Part shown: in pieces, positions 36,263-45,386 of the stretch | Layout of the letters: every line of letters starts with the position of its first letter | Numbering within the stretch: the stretch's first letter is position 1 | Source: Harmothoe impar | Taxonomy: Eukaryota > Annelida > Polychaeta > Phyllodocida > Polynoidae | DNA length: 64,000 nucleotides | Direction of reading: 5' to 3' | Assembly (NCBI GenBank): GCA_947462335.1 | Contig: OX381714.1 | Coordinates: 53,489,800-53,553,799, forward strand | Notes under the pieces: generated by a model | Database searches by the model: none | The model's input: the letters and a program-made list of their open reading frames with translations, nothing else | Told to the model about the DNA's origin: nothing | Position numbers and translations under genes: made by a program

Positions 36263-36670
36263 ATTTATTCTACCAGGCTGGTGTTGGGTACCTAGATTAA
36301 TGCAGCATTCCTAGCGTACATTATGTAGCAACTGGTACCCATCCTGATAGCTGTTATCAGTCCTTATCTCGATGGTACTAGACCAAGCAATGGCCGCGCA
36401 CATGAGGGATCTTGCTACCAGGGAATAGCGCCAGGCCGATGTGGGGTGGTGCCTGGACGGTGCTATACCGGGCGCACCCCGGGGTATATCGGCTGTATGA
36501 GGGCATTAACGGCACCATACAGGGAGGGGGTGGAGTACTGTATGTTGGCGGCACGCCCTGCCGCCCGCCCCGCCAACCTGGGGGATGTATACCCCCCCCC
36601 CCCGCCCCACCCCGCCCCGGGCTCCACCCGCGCCCCAGGCAGGGCTCAGAGGTGCCGGGGTTAGAGCCCA
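36263..36670. other. Gene-free, GC-rich
   Basis: GC-rich 36420-36660 with open frames on both strands and a C tract near 36590. No gene supported. Confidence 0.3.
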
Positions 36671-36900
36671 ATGTCTATATACTACTCACATTGTTTTAGT
36701 TGGTTGGTGTGTCCATATACTACTTACATTGTTTTAGTGTGTCCATATACTACTCACATTGTTTTAGTTGGTTGGTGTGTCCATATACTACTTACATTGT
36801 TCTAGTGTGTCCATATACTACTTACATTGTTTTAGTTGGTTGGTGTGTCCATATACTACTTACATTGTTCTAGTGTGTACATATACTACTTACACTTTTT
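36671..36900 (+). repeat. Tandem repeat with alternating short and long units
   Basis: The unit GTGTCCATATACTACTTACA with TTGTTTTAGT alternates with a longer form carrying an extra TTGGTTGGT. About six units in all. Confidence 0.85.
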
Positions 36901-36910
36901 AAGTATGTCC

Positions 36911-37022
36911 CGATGCTGTAGTTTTACAGTATGTACTACAGTATCATAGTGTACATGGGCGGTAGAATCTGATGTTAGTTTACAGTAGAAGATCATACTT
37001 TTTGTGTTCACTATTTACAGTG
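36911..37022 (-). mobile_element. Family B MITE copy, inverted
   Basis: Read on the minus strand it begins CACTGTAAATAGTGAACACA and contains TACTGTAAACTAAC and ACTACAG words like the copy at 36139. Confidence 0.6.
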
Positions 37023-37161
37023 TCCAAATACTTCTTAAATTGTTTTTAGTATGTCCATATTTTACTCACATTGTTCAAGCATGTTCATCTACTACTTTGC
37101 CTTACTACCCGTGCATACCGCATTCTAATGTCCCTATATTTGCAAAAGTTGCTCGTTGTTA

Positions 37162-37470
37162 GGCCAAAAAAAAAAGGTGTGTTTCAGGTTACATGGTCTG
37201 AAAATCTAGGGTAGGTAGGTCGGATTTTTTTTTTTTAATTTAAATTTTGTTTACTTTAGCCTGAAAAGTACCCAGAAATCGACTCACGAACTACAATGCC
37301 GACTCACCGACAACCGCCTCGACTCGTGAACTATCAGATCAACCCTTAATTACCCCCAAAATGACCCAAAATATAAATCTTTTTTCAAAATTGCATAAAA
37401 CTGTCTAGGGTCGGCCCTGTTTTGCTAGGTAGGGTCGGGTAACCTGAAACAAACCTTTTTTTATTTGGCC
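37162..37470. mobile_element. Family C MITE, 309 bp, flanked by TTA
   Basis: Ends GGCCAAAAAAAAAAGGTGTG with TTTCAGGTTAC, and the inverse at the right (GTAACCTGAAACAAACC with T7 and TTTGGCC). TTA occurs on both sides (37159-37161 and 37471-37473). A 3-bp TTA duplication plus GGCC ends fits a PIF/Harbinger-type MITE. The interior includes GACTCACGAACT and GACTCGTGAACT words. Confidence 0.85.
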
Positions 37471-37473
37471 TTA

Positions 37474-38818
37474 GTATAAGAATGTACACTACGATGTAGT
37501 ACAATGGTTAACCTTGCATAGAATAAGCGCACTCATATATAAACATGTAGTTCCAATGTTTAATAACGTTGGTATAGGAAACAGTACTCTGATTGAAAGA
37601 CCCAGCTTCTGTACATCCTACATTGGCGATGGCCTGTATATCCATCGTTGATTGCATATCTACTAAACATTGTAATGTCCAGGCCATCGATAAGGAACAT
37701 AGTAATTAATATTGAACTTAGGCCACGTGGATGCATAATGGTGTTGCCGTTTACATTTGAGGATTGACATTTAATCAATCTGGTGAGTGCAACGCATGCA
37801 CGCTATCCTATACACATAGCTGTCAGTGGAGTTTGATTTGTGGAATATAGACATGTATATAAAATATTTCTTTCATTTTACATAGGAATTACACAAGAAA
37901 ATTCTTTGATAATGAAATGATGCTCAAGATGTGAAGATTATTATCCTGAATGAAATTAATGACTACATTGACACCCCTTATCATACATTGCACAAGACCA
38001 AACAGAGAAGGAAAAAGCTCTGGTTGAACTCGGAGTATGATACAGAAGATTCACTTTATCCCACTTGGTCTTTGATGGATTTTAGTGAACGTAAGGTAGG
38101 CATTTTAGTGTTTCATAATAGGCCCATACTAAATTAGGGGGATGTGATAGAAATAAAGGAATATGAATTGATGATGCTTTATCGGGTGAAACCTCTCTTC
38201 TACCACATCGTATACATGCACTATGTGGAACAGTTTCTGTGATTTGCATTTTAAAACATTTTTGAAATGCATGCACCCATTGTTATGTAAACCATAGGTT
38301 GTTTATGATGACACCAGTTGACGGTGAGGTGGGGGTTGTTGATTTAAAGCTGAATAAAACCTGAACAAAACTGACAGTGTTCATGATTTATGTATCACAT
38401 CACCTACTTTCGGTATTTAAAAATATAGAATTATGTGAAAATTAAAGGCATCCATGCAAGGATTATGAAATATGGGTTTTCTATTCTAAAAACCGAATCC
38501 AAGCTCATTTAGCACATTACTTCAGTCGAGGTACCACTTGATTAAATGTATCAACTCCCTCTGAAATCTTTTTCCATTCTGCACCGGGTGCTACCACCGC
38601 AGGTATCTTAATCAAATCTTTTTCCTGTCTCCACACCGCCACTTAATGTGTTTGATGAACGCTTCAAGTAATATAGACACAAACCTCCATTCCCGACCAT
38701 GATGACGAGGCAATTGGACGCGTCCGGGGATGTCTTCAAGGGATAATAACCTTTTAATTTAACCCACCAGGTAGTGGGGTGGCCAGGTGACAAAAATACC
38801 ACATCACAGGCTCAGGTA
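37474..38818. other. Gene-free AT-rich stretch
   Basis: No supported gene. Open frames of 60-70 codons are AT-driven and overlap on opposite strands. Confidence 0.35.
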
Positions 38819-39084
38819 TTAACCCTTTATGGACGACATACTGCTTTATCCACAAATGCGATTTTTTTTCTGCATGATGCATAAATGCAGCCCTGCTGAG
38901 TATTCATCAGTAACTCTTAAAAGCACCGGATTTATGCATCAATTCAAGTCTATTGGGACCACTGAAGGTTTGGTATGATGTACCAATGTAGCATCGGTGG
39001 GTCACTCCCAGTTACTGCATTGGTGCATCATGACAATATCTCAGCATGAAGACCTGATGCATCATGCTTTCATTAAAGGGTTAA
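38819..39084. mobile_element. Family A MITE, TTAA both sides
   Basis: TTAACCCTTTATGGACGACAT to TTTCATTAAAGGGTTAA; both arms diverged. Confidence 0.8.
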
Positions 39085-39318
39085 CCCCCTGCCTCACACA
39101 CCCAGCCTACCACGACCACCACAGGCCTGCCATCACACCCTCCCTTCTGCCATCACACCTTCCCTTTTGATCCCTCTAATTAAAAGCGCCGACTATTTGT
39201 ACAGAAAACAGGGCCTGATGGGAACCGTCTCAGGTGTTCTGAGTGACGCCACTCAGGTGTGTTGATGGCCCACCACCCCTCCCCTCCCCCACATCCTCCT
39301 GCTTATCTTAGTCTACCT

Positions 39319-39677
39319 TAATAACACTTTAAGGGCTGCATAGTGATTTAATGTGCACACACAGAAAAGTGAGAGTCATTGTCGCTAAAAACTACCCTCA
39401 CCTGAGGGTCACGAACTGCCTGACTCTCAGGTGAGGGTAGTTTTAGCGACAATGACTCTCACTTTTCTGAGGGTGTGCTATTCCCTTAGTCGTTATAATG
39501 CATGAATGCAGAGCTGACGATTATCTCGCCAGTGCTGTATTCACCCACCATTCTGATTCACCATACGGGGGTGATACACTCCCCGAGGGTTGGCATGATG
39601 CATGAATGCAGTGTAGACTTGTTATTTCACTGGAGGTAATAGCACATTAAAGCACTCTGTTGTCCATAAAGGGTTAT
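39319..39677. mobile_element. Family A MITE carrying a nested hairpin insertion
   Basis: TAATAACACTTTAAGGGCTG to CCATAAAGGGTTAT. The left arm is split after TTTAATGTGC by the insertion at 39357-39473 and then resumes GTGCTATTCCCTTAGTCG. Confidence 0.8.
39357..39473. mobile_element. Nested perfect-hairpin insertion, 117 bp
   Basis: 39363-39468 folds as a near-perfect stem of about 48 bp. The left arm starts AGAAAAGTGAGAGTCATTGT and the right arm is its inverse ending ATGACTCTCACTTTTCT, with about a 9-nt loop (CGAACTGCC region), one extra A and one mismatch. TGTGC occurs at both borders (39352-39356 and 39474-39478), a probable 5-bp target duplication. Non-coding. Confidence 0.85.
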
Positions 39678-41770
39678 ACTGAGTACTTCCCACTCCTGGA
39701 GATATACACCACGACCACTTCACTTCAGACAGGGTCCTTTGCAACTTTGAGGCAAGACGTGAATTTTAATCCACGTCTCAAGCCACGGTCCTTTCTCTGT
39801 CAGTTCGCGGGGGCTGGATTCAATTTGGGCCCTGTGTATGGGGGGTCTGTAGTGGGTACTGTAGGAGGGGGGAATCCAACGGGGGGTCTGGGGATCTCAA
39901 TAGCCCCAGGTCAAAGGTCGGGGCACCATGGGTACTAGGGGAGGTAGAGGGGGAAAAGTCTTTTAATTCTGGTGGTGTTAGTGCGCTTTGGTAGGCAGTG
40001 CAGGGTGGGTATAGAGCTGGGGTGTTACCCTGGAAAATCCTGCCCCACTAGGAGGTGGTAGGGTGGAGGGATGGGTGAAGTGGTGGTTAAGGGGTGGAGG
40101 GGGTGGGGGGATAAAATAAAAAGTGGTTGGGATTGGGGGATGGGTGGGTGGTTGGTTGTAAGGTGGTGGCCTATGGTGACATTGGGGGTATTCCACTAAT
40201 AAGGCTGTCAAGCCACCTGGCCTGGGAGGTCTCTGGGATACCCCCCCCCCCCCCCCACCCTCACACACACACCCTACCCTTACCAGCTACAACACATAGA
40301 GAGACACCGTTACCCATAGCTACCCACTACCCCCCCCCCCCCCCCACACACACACCAGCCACCAGCTGTGACTACCCCCCCCCCCCCCCACACACACCCA
40401 ACACCTTCATCATCTCCTCAACTCAATCCATCTCCAACCTTTACTTTACCAAATTAAACAGGCGACTCCCCCGACGTAAATTGGTCCTCAGTCCACCTGC
40501 TGGGCTATGATTACAACGGTAAAAGGATGAATTGAAAGAAATATATTGAGATAGAAACTGTCAAGGGTATCATAATCATGGACAAATATATACAATTTGA
40601 ATCATCACAGGAGACATACATATTGCTCCATTTTTGTGCTCTCTTTGAAGTTATTCATGTTACTTTTTAAAACGGTGAACAACCTGTGGAGGAACATAAT
40701 TTCCAGGTGGTTTTATCACAGTTGGTGGTGTGTGGGAAAAATGTATTTTGAATGCTATATAAATTATTGTAATATATGTATCTTAATTGGCTCCAATTTC
40801 TTTGATGTCTACTCATTATTGGGACACATTCAAAAATGAGTACTAGTGTGTATAATATAACTATGGTGCAATATATAGCTAAGCTATAATATAGATAAAA
40901 GGGTAAAATACTACCGGGAGAGAATATCCATCTTAATAATTGTAGAGTATTCAAATTGTTTGTATGGGATAAAAATCCAATATATATCACCTCCTCCCCC
41001 GTTATTCCCACCATTGTGTTAATCTGAATTTGATCAGACACAGTGATACATTATTATACAAATATCTCTTCTCAGACATAAACCTAGATAAGTTATAGTA
41101 ATAGAAAGTACAATGATAAACTCGTTAAGTGTTTAATTCAATGATAACATCCTAATCTAGATTCCCAGTTAGATAATGATATCATCTAACTAAAATGGCA
41201 TTAAATATTTCCTCCATCAACCTCAAGTGACAATAAGATAATTGAATGCGGCCTCATCCTATCCTCTACTATAAAGGCAGCTGTGGATATGAATTACACA
41301 GAAATATAAAACAAAATCACCATAAAGTCTGATTACTCTGGTTAATAGAAATCCTTTGTTTAAGCCCACCAGTCTGAGGCTGGGGACAAATGCCTCCATA
41401 AAGGAAACAGGAGGTCTGTTCTGCTTTTATCATCTTGAATTAAATATAACCAGACCAGCAGAAAGGATCCTCGGTGTGGGCGTCCATGGGACATCCTTTC
41501 TACCTGGCTGCTTAATTCTATTATTTTTTCTTCTTCCATCAGTGTAACATATACCGTCTGTGAGAGCCATTGTTGTGCCATGTAGTGAAGACAAGTGAGA
41601 CAATGGAGGGGCTGATGTTGTATTGTCCCCACACAAAGTGGGGAGGGGAGGTCTCTATGTTATTATCTAATAATCAAACACAGACATCTGTGATGGCAAA
41701 GACAATGGGCATAAAATCAGTATCACATTCCGTGATGCTTATCTCCTTTATACACTGTAGCTGATGATGA
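39678..41770. other. Gene-free stretch with poly-C/CA tracts
   Basis: Poly-C runs followed by CACACA at about 40240, 40330 and 40376. GT-rich 39960-40160; AT-rich after 40500. No gene supported. Confidence 0.4.
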
Positions 41771-42005
41771 TTAACCCTTTAAGGGTAGCATAGCGCTTTA
41801 ATACACTATGCTCTTTATCGTCACGATGCATTGATACAGCCCTGGCGAGTCCACACCATGTCGATTATTTGGGAGTGTATCAACACCATAGGGTCGTCAT
41901 GATACATGAATGCATCTCTGGTGTAAATGTATCAGGGCTGCATTTATGCATCATGACGACAAAGGGCATGGTGAATTAAAGCAGAATGCGGCCCTTGAAG
42001 GGTTG
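41771..42005. mobile_element. Family A MITE, left arm shortened
   Basis: TTAACCCTTTAAGGGTAGCAT to GCGGCCCTTGAAGGGTTG. The left arm lacks its returning strand (CCTGGCGAGT followed by CCACACCATGTCG). Confidence 0.78.
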
Positions 42006-44089
42006 TGGAGGGGTGATGATATGAGTTGATTACATTGACGTGCTTCATGGTTCTATGGGAACCGGTGTGTGACTTTATAGAGTTATTTGTAATGTGGATA
42101 GGGAGGGATTATATATGTCTATGTGAAGTTATAAAGGCATTTCCCACATTAAGTGCCATATAGGGAACAATTGCTTTATTTGATGCTCTGACAAATTGTA
42201 ATAAATCCTAGCACGACTTCTGAACAAATTGAACTAAGCTAATAAATGAAGTTTGCTTTCTTCTTTTCCCTCTAGTAAGAAAATGTACACATACATTTTA
42301 TTAGTTACAAGTGCCTTAATAGCCAACCCTTGTAATATTCCTTCCTGGCTATTATTCAAAATAAAAGCGGACTAATGTTATACTTTGTGACAAACACCAA
42401 ACAACTAGATTGATATTGCGAATTAAATATACCCAAGTTTGTGATAAAAAATGCTGTACTCGAGCAATCTTTATATTAAAACTTCTAATAGATTCAATCA
42501 AACATAAATACATAGTTTGCATTTCCTTCTTGCCTCTGGATTACACACAGCTCAAATCTTACTTAAACCTATAGTATCCTATAGTATTATTGTATGCAGA
42601 TTTTAATCTAGTTTGGTGCAGATTCTAATTTCCCTGGATATCATACATGTGTAAAAGGGAATAAGCCCCATCGTTGTGAAGTTATTCACGCACCAAACAT
42701 TCCAATTAGAATATTCATTGCAGTCTTTTACCCCCCCCCCCTCCCCACATCAACCCCACTGCAGGTGGTCCAGGCTGATAGCACTTCCCCTATAGATTTC
42801 CAAGACGTGGTTTTCAGCCCCAACTTTCAATGGGGTATTTTTTTCTCTTAACAAAACCAGGGGATTCTGCAACACTTAGGGCGGATCTTTGGATCCCTAA
42901 CAGTGGGCTTTTGTATGGCTTTGTCCCACGGCTCTGGAGATCTGCATAGTTCTCCACAGTAGCCTCTGTTGCTGGCACTGTTACCGATTAGGGGCACTGC
43001 CATTGTGTTCGACCTGCAGAGAGCGATAATAAACTAATTAGAGCAAACTTGTAGGCCGTCGAACACACCCACCTGAACAAGAGTGTGCCCAAATTGGCTG
43101 CCCGCACAGAATTATTATTCCGCGGGCGGCGGTGGGGGTGATGTGGTGGGCATTCCGCCGTGCCCATTCTGAATAATCTGAATCGGAGAGAAAACTCACA
43201 AGGTTCAGGGAGAGGTGTTCTTTACAGGAGAGCAGGGGTATTCTCTGCCCGGAGGCCATTCAATTTAACACCGCCAGCGATAACTGCTACCCCCCTCCCT
43301 TCACCACACTCCCCAGCACTCCCTGCATGCCCGCCCCTTTAAAAAGCAACCACCACTGATGCGGATTTTGTGAAATTAAGCGGAGTTTGGCCATAGAGGT
43401 GAGAAGAATGACCGACCTAAAGGACCATGATCTTTTTGTGCTGCTTGGGAAGCCGGCATGTGACGGGGGCCTGTCAATCACCCCCCCCCCCCTTCCACCC
43501 TCCCTCCTCCTGCACCCCTGACTGGAGCATTGAGACGACAACCTAGCCCACACAGCACAAAACTCTACACAAAATTACCGCCGGGCCATAGTGGAAAGTT
43601 TCTTATGAGTGCCACAGTCACCCCCCCCCCCCGCCCCCGCCCTCCATCCTCCCATGTTCCTATGAGGACCTACAAGAGATTTTCTCTCCCAAGTTATGTT
43701 TCCTGTCCATTGGTTTCCCCTCCCCTGTCTACCCACCCAGAGAAATTGACTAGTTTGTCAGGGGTGAGGCGGATGAGGGGGGGGGGGGTACCTGAAGGAA
43801 AGCCTGAGGAGTGTGCAAGAGATGGGGAGGTGGAGGGGGGGTGTTGAGACATTGTTAGCCAGGGGTACAAGAGTTTTGGTGGATTCATACGTCTTTGACA
43901 AGTCTTCTGCCTGATTAAGCCGACCTTCTCCACCCTGTGCCGACATGCCTGATCATACTCTACCCCTCCAGGACCCTCCACCCTCACACCCTCACATGGG
44001 GGGGGGGTGACAATGTGTGTAACGTCCAGGGTAGTAGCAGCACCCATGTGGGGTTCAATCAGGTGTTCAGATTCTGGAGGATATACCTA
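42006..44089. other. Gene-free stretch
   Basis: AT-rich to 42700. Then GC-richer with C tracts (42730, 43480, 43620) and a G tract (43779). Open frames at 43030-44050 overlap on both strands and look composition-driven. Confidence 0.35.
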
Positions 44090-44393
44090 CACCTCCTGGT
44101 GTTAACCCTTTAAGGCTGTGTCTCATGAAATCGGACCAATGTGAACGTCTTTGACCAGGTGCCATCTTTGACCAGCCAACATAAAAAAAAGATGTAAGAA
44201 AAATAAATTTCTTCTTTGTAAGGGATGAAATAAAATGGCAATTGCGGTGGTTATATCTCCATATATAACTTTACCTGCCCTAAATAAACCGTTTTCTGTC
44301 AGCAGGTCAAAGATGACACCCAGTCAAGGACGTTCACATTGGCCAAATCTTATGAGACACAGCCTACACTGTCTGGTGTTGATCCTTCATGGA
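44090..44393. mobile_element. MITE with about 60-bp inverted ends (GGCTGTGTCTCAT)
   Basis: GGCTGTGTCTCATGAAATCG through CCAATGTGAACGTC and CATCTTTGACC (44115-44175) returns inverted at about 44308-44368. The left end abuts a family A-like terminus TTAACCCTTTAAGG. The 29 bp around the left border (CTACACCTCCTGGTGTTAAC region) is echoed at the right border (CTACACTGTCTGGTGTTGAT). No ORF. Confidence 0.75.
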
Positions 44394-44899
44394 TCTTAAA
44401 ACTCCTCCAGTCATCATATCATTCACCACATATCCGATGAGGTATCCATCTACTCTATGATTGGACCATCTGAGGTAAAGAAAAGTGTGTATAGCCTAAT
44501 ACGTTTATCACCGAATGCACAATCACAAATATCAAAATGAAACTTAAGGCTTTCACTCATATCATTCTGTAAATGTATATCAATTCATATACTATTCAAT
44601 TCTATGGAAGTATAGTTAACATTCCTGTACTATAAATGTAGAAATATGTAAAGACCGTATATCATAATCTTCTGGGATTTTATTCTTATTGATGCGTGCT
44701 GTTCTACATTCAACTTTTCATATACAGTACCACAATGTTTATGAATACTAAAACCAAATGAATTTGGTTTATTCTGTTTTGTCACCATGTCATGGATATT
44801 ATTTTTCATGAATAAGAATAAACTGAAACAGTGTTCTTTTCTTGTGTTTTCTACTTTTTTCATATCCTAGTTTGCTGTATTTATATGATACATTTCTCA
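44394..44899. other. Gene-free AT-rich stretch
   Basis: No gene supported. Left flank of the LTR retrotransposon. Confidence 0.35.
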
Positions 44900-44903
44900 C
44901 ACC
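44900..44903. repeat. Target-site duplication CACC, left
   Basis: CACC precedes the 5' LTR and recurs at 56536-56539 after the 3' LTR (ACACC if the last LTR base is counted). Matches a 4-5-bp duplication made by a Ty3/Gypsy integrase. Confidence 0.8.
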
Positions 44904-44995
44904 TGTAGGGACACTAATATTAGTATTGTTATCGAACGCCTACAAGGTAGTTCGGGCGGCCAGAGCCAGGGGGCACCCCTATCGGAAGCGGACAG

Positions 44996-45002
44996 TATAT
45001 AA
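44996..45002 (+). promoter_or_regulatory. TATA box of the 5' LTR
   Basis: TATATAA framed by the palindrome GGACAG...CTGTCC. This is the only strong TATA element in the LTR. Confidence 0.7.
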
Positions 45003-45139
45003 GCTGTCCTCACCCCCTTGCTCTGGCAGACCTTCTCAGGTCTCTGACTGTATAACATATTGAAAGCATCGAAAGATAATCATATACCGATCGAACCTCA
45101 TATACCTCAAGGACTAGCTTTATTGTACAGGTGAACGCT

Positions 45140-45145
45140 AATAAA
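45140..45145 (+). terminator. LTR polyadenylation signal
   Basis: AATAAA 79 bp before the LTR end. The same signal in the 3' LTR (56451-56456) would end the genomic RNA. Confidence 0.75.
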
Positions 45146-45225
45146 ATCCTGTTTCTTGCATCTCTACATGAAAACTGCAGTTCGAGTCCTTATTTAATCG
45201 AATTACCTAAAGACGAACTCTACAC

Positions 45226-45243
45226 TGGTGCCGTGACCAGGAT
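45226..45243 (+). promoter_or_regulatory. Primer-binding site (tRNA-His-like)
   Basis: TGGTGCCGTGACCAGGAT lies one base after the LTR. Its complement ends GTCACGGCACCA, matching the acceptor stem and CCA of animal tRNA-His. The remaining bases would pair with the T arm. The tRNA identity is from memory of animal tRNA-His sequences. Confidence 0.75.
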
Positions 45244-45386
45244 TTTATGTAGGAGATAGCGGACTGACCCTGGCAGAGGCTCAGTCAAGGAACGGGGGGG
45301 ATGAAGGATCGGGAACCGAGCTGGAAGATGGGGAATTGGACTACACAGTCGCCCAAATAAATGAAATCTGGGATATTGCCTCTCGA

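Larger units (their letters stand above)
44904..45224 (+). repeat. 5' LTR
   Basis: Identical by eye over all 321 bp to the 3' LTR. U3 contains TATATAA (44996-45002), which sits in the loop of GGACAG/CTGTCC, itself inside a larger inverted repeat (GCCAGAGCCAGGGGG at 44959-44973 and CCCCCTTGCTCTGGC at 45013-45027). AATAAA is at 45140-45145. Transcription is expected to start about 25-30 bp after the TATA box. Confidence 0.97.

Noticed and set aside
45177..45189. tRNA-like B box (AGTTCGAGTCC) in the LTR
   Set aside because: No A box or cloverleaf around it; both copies are simply the LTR U5.
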